Shown: piece by piece, positions 55,200 to 64,000 of the stretch
Layout of the letters: every line of letters starts with the position of its first letter
How positions within the stretch are numbered: position 1 is the first letter of the stretch
Source: CAVVUF01 sp963751425
Lineage (GTDB): Bacteria > Chloroflexota > Anaerolineae > Anaerolineales > UBA4823
Assembly (NCBI GenBank): GCA_963751425.1
Contig: CAVVUF010000005.1
Span: forward strand, 1 to 64,000
DNA length: 64,000 nucleotides
Reading direction: 5' to 3'
Made by a program: the position numbers and the translations under genes
Notes under the pieces: model-generated
What the model was told of the DNA's origin: nothing
Seen by the model: only the letters and a program-made list of their open reading frames with translations
The model's database searches: none

Positions 55200-56877
55200 T
55201 TACCCTCTCCCCAGCTTCCTATACTTAATCCTGTGCGGCGTATCCGCCTCGATCCCCAGCCGTCTCCGCCGGTCAGCTTCATAATCAGAATAATTACCCT
55301 CGAACCAGATCACCCGGCTCTCCCCCTCGAAGGCTAGGATATGCGTCGCCACCCGGTCCAGGAACCAGCGGTCGTGACTCACCACGATCGCACAGCCGGC
55401 GAAGGCTTCGACCGCTGTTTCCAGTGAGCGCAGTGTATTCACATCCAGGTCATTGGTCGGCTCATCCAGGAGCAGTACATTAGCGTTTTGCGTCAGCATC
55501 TTGGCCAGGTGCACCCGGTTGCGCTCTCCGCCTGAGAGAGCCTTGACCTGTTTTTGCTGGTCCGTGCCCTGGAAGTTGAAGCTCGCCACGTAAGCACGTG
55601 AATTCATCTTCCGTGTTCCAAGCAGGATATTATCCTCGCCCCCCGAGAGCTCCTCCCAAACGGTCTTTTCTCCATCCAATGTATCGCGCAGCTGGTCCAC
55701 GTATCCCAATTGGACGGTCTGCCCGATCTTCACGGTTCCCGCATCTGGCTTCTCCGCCCCGGTGATCAGCTTGAGCAGAGTTGTCTTTCCCGCCCCGTTC
55801 GGACCGATCACCCCCACGATGCTGCCTGGCGGGATCGATAGGTCAAGGTTATCGATCAGCAGCTCACCATCGTAACCCTTGCTCACCCCCTGCAGCTCGA
55901 TCACCACATCACCCAGCCGCTCCCCAGCCGGGATGAAGATCTCCAGTTCTTCGCGCTCTTTCTCATATTCCTGGCTGAGCAGCTTCTCATAAGCCGTCAC
56001 ACGGGCTTTCCCTTTTGCCTGGCGGGCTTTCGGAGACATGTGGATCCATTCCAGCTCGCGCTCCAATGTTTTTTGGCGTTTACTCTCTGTCTTTTCTTCT
56101 TTCGCCAGGCGATCCTTCTTCTGCTCCAGCCATGAAGAATAATTTCCTCGCCATGGAATGCCATATCCCCGGTCAAGCTCCAGGATCCACCCCGCCACGT
56201 TATCCAGGAAATAGCGGTCATGCGTCACCGCAATCACCGTTCCCTTATACTGCTGCAGGTGCTTCTCCAGCCAAGCCACCGACTCCGCATCCAGGTGGTT
56301 GGTCGGCTCGTCCAGGAGCAAGATATCCGGTTCGGTCAGCAGCAGCCGGCATAAAGCCACTCGCCTGCGCTCACCCCCTGAGATAATCGACACTGGTGTT
56401 TCACCAGGTGGGCAGCGCAGTGCATCCATCGCCAGCTCCAGCCGGTTATCCAGCGTCCAGGCCTCACAGTGGTCCAAGGCCTCCTGCAGGCGCGCTTGCT
56501 CCGCGATCAGCGCATCGAAATCAGCCTCTGGATCAGCGAATTTTTCATTGATCTCCTCGTACTCGTTTCAGCAGCTCCACAATCGGCTGTACGGCCTCCT
56601 CGACCACCTCCTTGACTGTCTTGCTTGGGTCCAGGTAGGGCTCCTGCTCCAGCATCCCCACCGAATATCCCTTGGAAAGAGCTATCTCGCCGATAAATTC
56701 CTGGTCTACGCCCGCCATGATGCGCAGCAGCGTGCTTTTCCCAGACCCATTCAAGCCCAATACGCCGATCTTCGCTCCGTAGAAGAAGCCCAAAGAGATA
56801 TCCCGCAGCACCAGCTTATTGGGTGGGTACAGCTTTCCCACCCGCACCATCGAATAAATGACCTGTTGATCGTTCAT
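55200..56877 (-). pseudogene. ettA: Energy-dependent translational throttle EttA (ABC-F), frameshifted
   Basis: Two ABC cassettes: first with GLNGSGKST, SGGERRRVAL and LLLDEPTNHLD; second with GPNGAGKTT, LSGGERNRVHLAK and LLLDEPTNDLD. Linker WIHMSPKARQAKGKAR and YSMVRVGKLYPPNKLVLRDISL at the N-terminus identify EttA. At about 56562-56565 one extra base (minus strand AAACGAGTAC) stops the frame; without it the text reads LLKRYEEINEKFADPEADFDAL, the EttA arm region, and the protein has 558 residues. EttA gates the first elongation step on the ribosome when ATP is low. Start chosen at ATG 56877; two earlier codons are possible. Confidence 0.85.
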
Positions 56878-56911
56878 ATCCATCCCGTTTTCGAACATAC
56901 GTTAGGTTGTC

Positions 56912-56959
56912 AACATGCTTTAGCATGTTTTCCATATCAGGCTGCAATTCATTTGCAGC
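56912..56959 (-). promoter_or_regulatory. Two hairpins in the ettA leader
   Basis: AACATGC-TTTA-GCATGTT (56912-56929) and GCTGCAA-TTCAT-TTGCAGC (56941-56959), both perfect 7-bp stems, 35-80 bases upstream of ettA. Could be leader structures that affect ettA expression. Confidence 0.35.
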
Positions 56960-57221
56960 AATTTTAGATATTTTATAAACTATTCAAATAAATAAACTAG
57001 ACATGTCATTTCCACCTCAAATTATAACCCACTTCCCAAAACGATTGAATACCTATGCGCACACTTCTATCTTTTAAATCGTTAATTCACACGAATTCCC
57101 CTACCCATTCAACCTCTCCTTGTGCTCCATTTCCCAACCCTGTTTAATGATCCCCCCTTTCCCTTATTCAGTACTTCCTGTGTGCTTCTTTTGCTTGTTT
57201 CTTGGCCTTTTAATAGTATCG

Positions 57222-57252
57222 CTCTCCAGGAGAATTCAGCTCTCCTGGAGAG
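57222..57252 (-). terminator. Strong hairpin after the SnoaL-like operon
   Basis: Perfect 12-bp stem CTCTCCAGGAGA / TCTCCTGGAGAG with a 7-nt loop, 34 bp past the stop of the last SnoaL-like gene. There is no T-run after it on the minus strand, so it may be a weak terminator or an RNA-stabilising 3' end. Confidence 0.5.
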
Positions 57253-57286
57253 TGACCGGCAGCCTCAAAAGAATATGGATCAGGTT

Positions 57287-57703
57287 CTACCGGGTTGGCG
57301 GTGGAATGAGGCCTAGCTGCTGCATCATGCTTCTCTGGTCAAAAAGGGACCAATGTTCCACCGTTTTGCCATCCTTAATCCGCTCGACGATAAAGGCGCT
57401 GATCACAACCTGGTTACCGGTCGGAGGCAGGCCCTGAAAGTCACCGCTGTGAACCCCTTTCCAGGTTACGCGTGCCATGACCTTGTCTCCCTCGGCAATC
57501 AGGTCTTCTATGATCATCTGCCTGTTGCTGAAAGCGGTGTTGAAAAAATTGTTATGCAGTAGAAAAGCCTCTCGGTTCTGTGGGCCTCCAACTAGGTGAG
57601 CCACAAAGTCAGGTGCTAACAGCTCCTTGTAGGTAGTTGGATCGCTGGCGACGGAGGCTTCGACGAAACGGCGCATAAACGATTTGTTTTGTTCGGTTGT
57701 CAT
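57287..57703 (-). CDS. SnoaL-like / ester-cyclase-like NTF2-fold protein (copy 2)
   Basis: 138 residues. NTF2/SnoaL layout: helix NKSFMRRFVEASVASDPTTYKELLAPDFVAH, then beta strands with VTWKGVHSGDFQGLPPTGNQVV and IVERIKDGKTVEHWSLFDQRSMMQQLG. The G-x-H-x-G-x-F-x-G-x-P-P-T-G motif marks the SnoaL-like polyketide cyclase group, whose members are mostly of unknown function. SD AAAGGAG precedes it. It is 36 bp after its paralogue and is probably in one operon with it and the LuxR-type regulator. Confidence 0.82.
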   Translation of the reverse strand: MTTEQNKSFMRRFVEASVASDPTTYKELLAPDFVAHLVGGPQNREAFLLHNNFFNTAFSNRQMIIEDLIAEGDKVMARVTWKGVHSGDFQGLPPTGNQVVISAFIVERIKDGKTVEHWSLFDQRSMMQQLGLIPPPTR

Positions 57704-57739
57704 TTTGAATATCTCCTTTACTCAAGGGTTTAGTTTTTT

Positions 57740-58162
57740 TTACTTGGCGGATACTGGCGTCTGGGAAATGCCCAACTGCCGCAGCATGCCTAACCGGTCA
57801 CTGTAAACCCAACGTTCCACAATTTTCCCATCCCTGATCTTTTCCAGGGTGAGGGCAGGTATTTCGAGTACTTTACCGGATGGAGACACGCCTTGAAAAC
57901 TGGCTTTGTTATGGATACAGCGCATGACCACCTGGGAAGCAACCAGATCTCCTTCTGCAATCTGGTCAAGGATCTCGAAGCGGTTTTCACTAAATGCCTC
58001 ATGCCATGTGCGAACCCCTTGGATGTGTTCATCGCGGTTTTGAGGATTTAAATTGTAGGCAACCAAGTCGGGGGTTAATATTTCTTTTAGCGCTTCGAGG
58101 TTATTGTCCTCAAAAGCTTTATAAAATCGGCGCACAATCGCTTTGTTTTGTTCACTTGCCAT
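57740..58162 (-). CDS. SnoaL-like / ester-cyclase-like NTF2-fold protein (copy 1)
   Basis: 140 residues, collinear with the next downstream gene: EQNKAIVRRFYKAFEDNNLEALKEILTPD, VVMRCIHNKASFQGVSPSGKVLEI and KIRDGKIVERWVYSDRLGMLRQLGI. It belongs to the same SnoaL-like family; the acidic residues of the active pocket vary between the copies, so substrates may differ. SD AAAGGAGAG precedes the start. It lies 153 bp downstream of the LuxR-type regulator on the same strand. Confidence 0.82.
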   Translation of the reverse strand: MASEQNKAIVRRFYKAFEDNNLEALKEILTPDLVAYNLNPQNRDEHIQGVRTWHEAFSENRFEILDQIAEGDLVASQVVMRCIHNKASFQGVSPSGKVLEIPALTLEKIRDGKIVERWVYSDRLGMLRQLGISQTPVSAK

Positions 58163-58315
58163 TTTTAATCTCTCCTTTTCTTGATGCTCAAATCAAGGTT
58201 TATTTATACAATTTTCATCTTTATTATCACATAATATTCCTGAGACTGTATACGTGCGCGCACGAATACAGATACGTATTTTTTCGCTTGAGCTGAATGG
58301 GGTGCAACCTCTGAA

Positions 58316-60817
58316 TCAGCTGAGCGGTTCGTTTTTATTGTTCCCAAAGGGTATTATTCGGTTGTTTTCAGGAGTGCCTGTTTCAAACGTCCAGCGCACA
58401 ATTTGCGCCCGGTTGGTTACCCCCAACTTTATGAGAATATGAGCAATGTGCTTTTCAATGGTGCGCTTGCTAACCACAAATTCGGCTGCAATTTCCGCAT
58501 TGGTCTTGCCTTGTGCAATCCGATCAGCGACTTCGCGTTCGCGTACCGTCAATTCATCTAACGGTTTTCGAGGCAGTCGCGCGGTGGCCTCTTTTAGCGG
58601 CAAGTTCTGCGCATATTGCACAGCCTGCTCAAGTGAGAACGCCTCTCCTGCAGCCAGTTCCACCCGGAGCTCCGCCTCAGTCAGCCTGGCGAGGATGAGT
58701 GCGCGATTATATTCATACTCCATGCGTGTGGCTGTCCATGCAGATACAACGCGTTGACTGCCAATCGCCACCGCGGCAGCCAGGATGCGTGCGCCAGGGG
58801 CGTCGAAACCACACACCACCGCCAATGCAGCAAAGCCGATCAAGCATTCTGCTATCCCAGGCGTATTCTGCAGAGCTTGCTGTATCGCCAGGCTTTCATT
58901 GAAAAGAGCCTGGGCACGCTCGAGATCGCCCAGGTGTAGGCAGGCATGTCCCAGGTTCTGTAATGCAGATGCCAGGTCACGCCTGGCATCGACTTCACGC
59001 AGAAGGGAGATGCTCTCTTCATACACAGTCTTGGCCTGTATATAATTTCGTTCGCAGCGTGCCAAATCTCCAGAGAAATTGAGCGCCATCGCAATGCGAT
59101 AAGTATTCCCCGCCTCTCGGAGCAGTGTCAAGCTTTCTTCCAGCATGGCATGGGCTGTGTCAAATTTTCCTAGTGCCATTGCCGAAAAGGTGCCAACACT
59201 CAGGGTCACGCCTAATTGGTACGCATCTCCTAACTCACGGTTCAATAGAATGACCCGCTGCATCGCATTAAACTCGGTTTGAAAGTCCCCCGCTGCCCGC
59301 GCCCCATAAGCCATGCCAGACAGGGCAAAGCGCAGGATCAACTTGCCCTCCTCGCCTACCGCCTCGGCGATGGTGGCAGCCTCATTTCCATACTTGATTT
59401 GTGCCGCAGTATTCCCCCGAAATCCTGCCAGGAAGGCTGCATAAGCGAGGGCATTCGCCCGCACCGCCGGAGAGGTTCCTTCGTCTGCCAGCGCGAGCAG
59501 GCGCTCCATCCACACCAGGCCTTCCTCCACATGGTCACGGATGGTCCAGAATTGATAAATGGCAATGCCAATCCGCAAACCCGCCTCGATTCGCTGACTT
59601 TCCAATGACCAGGCCAGGGCAGCACGAATATTGTCGAACTCGCCTTCCAGCCAGTTCAACCAAATTTGCTGGTACTGCCCGGTAAGCTTTTCGGATATCT
59701 CTTCTGTTAATTTTTGATAGTATTGAAGATGCCGATCTTTAAAGGCCTGCCATTCACCTGAAGAAATTAACTTTTCTTGAGCAAATTCTCGGATCGTCTC
59801 CAGGAAAGAATAGCGTGCTTCACCACGCTGGAGTGTTTGAGCCACAGCCAGTGATTTGGTTACAAGCGAGGATAGCAGTTCAAGCACCAGGTTGCATTCA
59901 ATTCCCTCTCCGGTGCAAACGGATTCAACTGCCCCCAGCGAGAACCCGCTCCTAAATACAGACAGCCTGCGCAGCAGCACCTGTTCTGGAGGGGAGAGTA
60001 GGTCGTGACTCCACTCGATCGCGGTCCGTAAAGTTTTATGGCGCGGATCAGGGTCGCTGCGCTGGCGTGAAACAAGCAAGCTGAAACGGTCGTCCAGGCG
60101 CTCTGAGATTTGTTGGGGAGTCAATACATTAGAACGGGCACTGGCTAACTCCAAGGCCAGGGGCAAGCCGTCTAGGCGCCGGCAAATCTCGCCTATTGCG
60201 CATGCATTTTCAGATGTGATGGAAAAATCAGGATTGCTGGTATGTACACGTTCAATAAAAAAGCGTATAGCATCATATTGCGTTAAAGCCTGTGGTTTAC
60301 TTGCAAACGCTTCATCTCGGGTAGGGAATGCGAGTCCGGAAATTGGATAAATCGTCTCGCCAGCCATGGCAAAGGGCTCGCGGCTGGTCGCCAATATTCT
60401 CAGCCCTGTAGACCCAAACAATAACTGCTGGGCTAACTGCATGCAGGCTTCGATCAGGAACTCGCAGTTATCCAAGATCAACAGCAAATTTCTGGACTCC
60501 ACCCATTCGATCAGCAGCTCATGGGCTGGTTTTTCCGGTGCCAGGCGCACTCCGAGCGCCTGAGTGACCAGCCGCGGGACCAGCGCTGGTTCACGCAGGG
60601 CTGCCAGGTCTACCAGCCATACACCATCCTGATAATCATTCTTTACCAGAGTTGCTAATTGAATCGCCAGGCGTGTCTTGCCGCTGCCGCCTGCGCCGGT
60701 AAGGGTAACGAGCCGAGCGCTGAGCAACAAGCGTTTAATGTCCGCGAGCTCTCGTTCTCGCCCGATGAAGCTCGTCAACTGGATCGGTAAATTAGTAGAC
60801 ACCATTTCTAACTGCAT
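58316..60817 (-). CDS. LuxR-family transcriptional regulator with NB-ARC/AAA ATPase and TPR-like region
   Basis: 833 residues. LTSFIGRERELADIKRLL then Walker A GAGGSGKTRLA, Walker B LLLILDNCEF, and ILATSREPFAMAGE form an NB-ARC/STAND ATPase (about 10-320). The middle (about 380-720) is a run of helical repeats (ALQNLGHACLHLGDLERAQALF). The end is a LuxR HTH: LTVREREVADRIAQGKTNAEIAAEFVVSKRTIEKH. This build (BTAD-less, Rv0890c-like) senses a ligand and binds DNA. ATG 60817 chosen; ATG 60805 and TTG 60847 are alternatives. It probably controls the two SnoaL-like genes downstream and/or the divergent ferritin-like gene. Confidence 0.87.
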   Translation of the reverse strand: MQLEMVSTNLPIQLTSFIGRERELADIKRLLLSARLVTLTGAGGSGKTRLAIQLATLVKNDYQDGVWLVDLAALREPALVPRLVTQALGVRLAPEKPAHELLIEWVESRNLLLILDNCEFLIEACMQLAQQLLFGSTGLRILATSREPFAMAGETIYPISGLAFPTRDEAFASKPQALTQYDAIRFFIERVHTSNPDFSITSENACAIGEICRRLDGLPLALELASARSNVLTPQQISERLDDRFSLLVSRQRSDPDPRHKTLRTAIEWSHDLLSPPEQVLLRRLSVFRSGFSLGAVESVCTGEGIECNLVLELLSSLVTKSLAVAQTLQRGEARYSFLETIREFAQEKLISSGEWQAFKDRHLQYYQKLTEEISEKLTGQYQQIWLNWLEGEFDNIRAALAWSLESQRIEAGLRIGIAIYQFWTIRDHVEEGLVWMERLLALADEGTSPAVRANALAYAAFLAGFRGNTAAQIKYGNEAATIAEAVGEEGKLILRFALSGMAYGARAAGDFQTEFNAMQRVILLNRELGDAYQLGVTLSVGTFSAMALGKFDTAHAMLEESLTLLREAGNTYRIAMALNFSGDLARCERNYIQAKTVYEESISLLREVDARRDLASALQNLGHACLHLGDLERAQALFNESLAIQQALQNTPGIAECLIGFAALAVVCGFDAPGARILAAAVAIGSQRVVSAWTATRMEYEYNRALILARLTEAELRVELAAGEAFSLEQAVQYAQNLPLKEATARLPRKPLDELTVREREVADRIAQGKTNAEIAAEFVVSKRTIEKHIAHILIKLGVTNRAQIVRWTFETGTPENNRIIPFGNNKNEPLS

Positions 60818-60873
60818 ATACCACTTTTGAGGATGACCCTGGCTCAAAAATCATTCTCAAATGATATCATACC

Positions 60874-60900
60874 AATAAGATATATAACATCTTATTTTTT
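60874..60900. promoter_or_regulatory. AT-rich inverted repeat between the LuxR and MbfA-like genes
   Basis: AATAAGAT / ATCTTATT with a 7-nt loop, followed by a T6 run on the plus strand. It sits 57 bp upstream of the LuxR start in a divergent intergenic region, where a terminator makes little sense, so an operator is possible. Confidence 0.3.
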
Positions 60901-61090
60901 ATTATTTTATTGATATCTGATTGATTGGAACATAAATTGATCACAAGAGGAGCTCGAACCATCATCTACTCCAACACAATAACCTTGACACACCCCAAAT
61001 CGGCAGTACAATTGTTCTAAGAAAATTCCCAATTGTGCATAACCAGCAAAATTTCACCAATTGTTTCCTTTTGTTTTTTAATAAAATCAA

Positions 61091-62227
61091 ATGCCCTCGC
61101 CCACATCTACCTCCCTCATCAACAGCCTAACTGAAGAACGCAACGCTGCCCACCTCTACCACACCCTCGCTAAAGCCGAGAAGAATCCCCAAATCGCCGA
61201 CGTTTACGAACGCATGGCAGTCGTCGAAGAGCGCCACGCGGTCGCCTACACCCAACGCCTTAAAGAAGCCGGCACACCCGTCCCGCCTTACAAGCTTACG
61301 CTCCGCACGCGTATTCTCGAAGCTGTTGCCCTGCGCTTCGGACCCGAATCCGTCTTGCCCAGCCTCACCGCCATGGAGCAAAAAGCCTCCCAGGGCATGC
61401 AGGCAAATTCTGACAATTCAGATGCCCTTCTTCAACAGATGACCGCTGAAGAAGGCTCCCACTCCCGCCTGCTCGGGCAGATTACCCGCACCGCCCCGCT
61501 TGGTATGGAAGGCAGCTCCCTGGCCCAGCTCGAAGGACGGCACCGCGCCACCGGTGGGAACGCCTTGCGCGCCGCCGTCCTTGGCGCCAATGATGGTTTG
61601 GTCTCGAACCTCAGCCTCGTCATGGGCGTTGCTGGTGCCTCCATGAGTGGCAAAGCCATCCTCATCACCGGCATCGCCGGCTTGCTGGCGGGGGCTTGTT
61701 CAATGGCCTTGGGCGAATGGCTGTCTGTGCAGTCCTCGCGCGAGCTGTACCAGCACCAGATCCAAATCGAGACCCAAGAAATCGAGTCCGCCCCGGAAGA
61801 AGAAGCCGAAGAGCTCGCCTTGATCTACCAATCACGCGGCGTCGAGGCAGAGCAGGCCCGCCAGATGGCTGACCGAATCATGGCCGATCACACCAGTGCT
61901 GTCGAAACCCTTGCTCGCGAAGAGCTGAGCGTTGATCCCAAGGAGCTGGGCGGTTCCGCCTGGGAAGCCGCCATCACCTCCTTTATTCTGTTTGCCGCAG
62001 GCGCTATCATCCCAGTCGTTCCTTTTATCTTCCTGTCAGGGATCAACGCGGTCATTCTCAGCATCCTGTTCAGCACAGTCGGTTTATTCATTATCGGTGC
62101 CATTGTCACGCTTTTCACCGGCCGGGGGGTGCTTTTCTCTGGGGCGCGCATGGTGCTATTTGGCCTAGCCGCCGCCGCGGTGACATTTGCACTGGGTAAG
62201 CTGATCGGTTCCAACATTGGAGGCTGA
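61091..62227 (+). CDS. Ferritin-like domain fused to VIT1/CCC1 iron/manganese transporter (MbfA-like)
   Basis: 378 residues. Residues about 5-140 are a rubrerythrin/ferritin-like four-helix domain: LTEERNAAHLYHTLA, MAVVEERHAVAY and MTAEEGSHSRLLGQI give the E...ExxH di-iron pattern. The rest is a VIT1/CCC1 transporter: ALRAAVLGANDGLVSNLSLVMGV, GACSMALGEWLSVQSSRE, a charged loop rich in Glu (EIESAPEEEAEELA), and three more helices to the end. Membrane-bound ferritins of this type (MbfA) export or store iron. There is no SD before ATG 61091, which has a weak TAATAA six bases upstream, perhaps leaderless. Divergent from the LuxR-type gene. Confidence 0.88.
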   Translation: MPSPTSTSLINSLTEERNAAHLYHTLAKAEKNPQIADVYERMAVVEERHAVAYTQRLKEAGTPVPPYKLTLRTRILEAVALRFGPESVLPSLTAMEQKASQGMQANSDNSDALLQQMTAEEGSHSRLLGQITRTAPLGMEGSSLAQLEGRHRATGGNALRAAVLGANDGLVSNLSLVMGVAGASMSGKAILITGIAGLLAGACSMALGEWLSVQSSRELYQHQIQIETQEIESAPEEEAEELALIYQSRGVEAEQARQMADRIMADHTSAVETLAREELSVDPKELGGSAWEAAITSFILFAAGAIIPVVPFIFLSGINAVILSILFSTVGLFIIGAIVTLFTGRGVLFSGARMVLFGLAAAAVTFALGKLIGSNIGG

Positions 62228-62232
62228 CCCGC

Positions 62233-64000
62233 TTGAACGTTCATCCTCATCAGCCTGAGGACACAGCTTCTTCTCTAGAAGCCCTGCTTGATCTTTGGCA
62301 AACTGAGCGCACTATCCAGGAAAACATTGTCGAGTGGCGTACGCTACCTGCTCGCCAGGCGCGCTTCAAACCTATCCCGCCCGAGCTTCATCCCGCCTTG
62401 ATGGATGCACTCCACCATTCCGGGATCACCCAGCTCTACACTCACCAGGCGTATGCCTGGGATTGTCTTCAATCCGGCGGACACCCGGTCATCGTCACAG
62501 GTACGGCTAGCGGCAAGACCTTATGCTTCGACCTCCCCGTCCTGGATGCGCTGCTTAAAGATCCCGAGGCGCGTGCCCTTTACCTCTACCCCACCAAAGC
62601 CCTCGCCCAAGATCAGCTCTCCGCCATCAAAGCTTTGCTCTCGACTGCTGTCGGCTCTCCCCTCTCCCCTGCGATCTACGATGGTGACACCCCCCAGGGC
62701 TCGCGTCCAGCCATTCGCACCAAGGCCCGCCTGGTGATCAGCAACCCCGACATGCTCCACACGGGCATCCTTCCACACCACACTTCCTGGGCAGAATTTT
62801 TCCGCAGCCTGCGCTTTATCGTCATCGATGAAATGCACGTTTACCGAGGCGTCTTCGGCTCGCATGTCGCTAATGTCGTCCGGCGTCTCAAGCGCATTAC
62901 GCGTTTCTATGGTGCCTCACCGCAGTTCATCCTTACCTCCGCCACCATAGCCAACCCCGCTGAGTTAGCTTCTCGCCTGGTAGAGATTCCCGTTACCCTG
63001 ATCGACGAAGACGGCTCTGCCCGCGGTGCGAAATCCTTTCTAATTTATAACCCACCCATTATTGATCCTGACCTGGGCATCCGCGCCAGCTTGCTTAAAG
63101 AGAGCGTGCGCCTGGCAGATGACCTGCTTTCCCACCAGGTACAGACCATCCTCTTTGCCCGCTCTCGCCGCACCGTCGAAGTCATGCTGCGCTACCTGCG
63201 CGATGCCTCAGGTTCGGATACCGAGATTGCTGCAGAGCAGGTGCGCGGCTACCGCAGCGGTTATCTTCCCCGCCAGCGCAGGGAGATTGAGCGCGGCTTG
63301 CGCCAGGGGCAGGTGCGGGCTGTGGTTGCCACCAATGCCCTCGAATTGGGAATCGATATCGGTCAGATGGGGGCGGCCTTGTTGGCCGGCTACCCTGGCA
63401 CCATCGCTTCCACCTGGCAGCAGGCTGGCCGTGCCGGGCGCGGCTTGCTCCCCTCACTCAGCATCCTGGTCGCTTCTGCCACCCCCCTGGACCAATATCT
63501 AGCCAGCCACCCCGAATATTTCTTTGGTAAATCTCCCGAGCAGGGCCTGATCAACCCCGATAACCTTTTAATCCTCTTAGGCCACATGCGCTGTGCGGCC
63601 TTTGAGCTGCCTTTCCAAAACGGCGAAGGTTTTGGCAGCCTGCCTCCCGACCAGGTTCGCGAATTCCTAGAATTCCTCGTCCAGGAGGGTACGTTGCACC
63701 ATTCTGGAGCGAAGTATTTCTGGATGGCGGATGGCTATCCAGCCCAGGCAATCTCCCTGCGCAGCGCATCTGCAGAAACCATCACTTTGCAGAGCGAGGA
63801 GGAAGGCTCGGTGACGACTATCGGCAGCATGGACATTCCATCCGCCCCCAACCTCGTCCACCCGGGCGCCGTTTACATGCACGAGGGTCAGCTTTACCTG
63901 GTTGAAGATCTTGACCTGGAAAACCACATCGCCCACCTGCGTCGGACAGAGGTGGATTACTACACCCAACCCGGTGGCGAGACCACGGTAACTTTGATCC
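62233..64000 (+). CDS. DEAD/DEAH-box helicase, Hrq1/MrfA-like (C-terminus beyond window edge)
   Basis: An open frame of 589 codons to the window edge, starting at TTG 62233, nine bases after GGAGG (start tentative). SF2 motifs: TQLYTHQAYAWDCL (Q-like), TGTASGKTLCF (I), LYPTKALAQDQL (Ia), VISNPDML, VIDEMHVYRG (II, DEMH), LTSATIANP (III), FARSRRTVEVML, VVATNALELGIDIGQM (V) and QQAGRAGRG (VI). This is the Hrq1/MrfA/YprA family, where a C-terminal DUF1998 zinc domain would follow outside the window. Members unwind DNA in crosslink or mitomycin repair. It begins 5 bp after the MbfA-like stop. Confidence 0.88.
   Translation, partial: MNVHPHQPEDTASSLEALLDLWQTERTIQENIVEWRTLPARQARFKPIPPELHPALMDALHHSGITQLYTHQAYAWDCLQSGGHPVIVTGTASGKTLCFDLPVLDALLKDPEARALYLYPTKALAQDQLSAIKALLSTAVGSPLSPAIYDGDTPQGSRPAIRTKARLVISNPDMLHTGILPHHTSWAEFFRSLRFIVIDEMHVYRGVFGSHVANVVRRLKRITRFYGASPQFILTSATIANPAELASRLVEIPVTLIDEDGSARGAKSFLIYNPPIIDPDLGIRASLLKESVRLADDLLSHQVQTILFARSRRTVEVMLRYLRDASGSDTEIAAEQVRGYRSGYLPRQRREIERGLRQGQVRAVVATNALELGIDIGQMGAALLAGYPGTIASTWQQAGRAGRGLLPSLSILVASATPLDQYLASHPEYFFGKSPEQGLINPDNLLILLGHMRCAAFELPFQNGEGFGSLPPDQVREFLEFLVQEGTLHHSGAKYFWMADGYPAQAISLRSASAETITLQSEEEGSVTTIGSMDIPSAPNLVHPGAVYMHEGQLYLVEDLDLENHIAHLRRTEVDYYTQPGGETTVTLI

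Larger units (their letters stand above)
56878..57286. other. Intergenic region between ettA and the SnoaL-like genes
   Basis: No gene is convincing here. On the minus strand it is the leader of ettA and the 3' region of the SnoaL operon. It contains two small hairpins near ettA (56912-56959) and a strong inverted repeat near the SnoaL stop (57222-57252); the middle part is AT-rich. Confidence 0.6.

Noticed and set aside
8744..56898. Programmed ribosomal frameshifting in the broken genes
   Set aside because: The sites share no slippery heptamer or downstream structure and occur in unrelated families; simple inserted bases explain them better.
58250..58265. Palindrome GTGCGCGCAC downstream of the LuxR-type gene
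   Set aside because: A single 10-bp alternating palindrome in a spacer may arise by chance; no second site was seen.

Overview
The window looks like a contig from a Chloroflexota bacterium, most likely Anaerolineae. This is inferred from family content and style: large secreted proteins with Thr/Pro-rich linkers or DUF11 repeats that end in a short YLP motif, a Wzx/Wzy-type surface-glycan cluster, and a ferritin-like/VIT1 fusion. I saw no rRNA, tRNA or CRISPR array, so the taxonomy is not anchored by a marker.

Region 1 (1-42.9 kb, almost all minus strand) is one long surface-polysaccharide and glycoprotein locus. Transcription runs from about 43 kb leftward. It starts with a polyprenyl-phosphate sugar-1-phosphate transferase, then HddA and GmhA (GDP-heptose route; GmhB lies among them on the plus strand), a hexapeptide acyltransferase, membrane GT2, B12-radical SAM protein and O-antigen ligase/polymerase with TPRs. 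A UDP-2,3-diacetamido-sugar set follows (acetyltransferase, aminotransferase, dehydrogenase, 2-epimerase) with a DPM1-like GT2 and an FAD oxidoreductase. Next come three very large secreted proteins (14.4-27.7 kb), a GT-C membrane protein, a Wzx-like flippase, a GNAT, two tandem FemAB-like proteins, seven cytosolic glycosyltransferases, a second O-antigen ligase and two GT-C-like membrane proteins. Genes are tightly packed, with many 1-8 bp overlaps.

Region 2 (43.6-55.1 kb, plus strand) starts with an MFS transporter. It continues with a DNA-end-processing operon: an AddB-like helicase without a nuclease domain, a UvrD/AddA-like helicase, a stand-alone Fe-S RecB-type nuclease, RecJ and a Mut7-C RNase. 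A YbaK-like deacylase and an APH-like kinase follow. Region 3 (55.2-60.8 kb, minus) has EttA, two SnoaL-like proteins and a LuxR/NB-ARC regulator. Region 4 (61.1 kb to the end, plus) has an MbfA-like ferritin/VIT1 fusion and the start of an Hrq1/MrfA-like helicase.

Nine genes are broken: eight by frameshifts and one by an in-frame stop. All ten frameshifts are +1, and most lie in short homopolymers. When each extra base is removed, the whole family alignment is restored. This is better explained by insertion-type sequencing or assembly error than by decay, so the broken genes are described as single spans with the break positions given.
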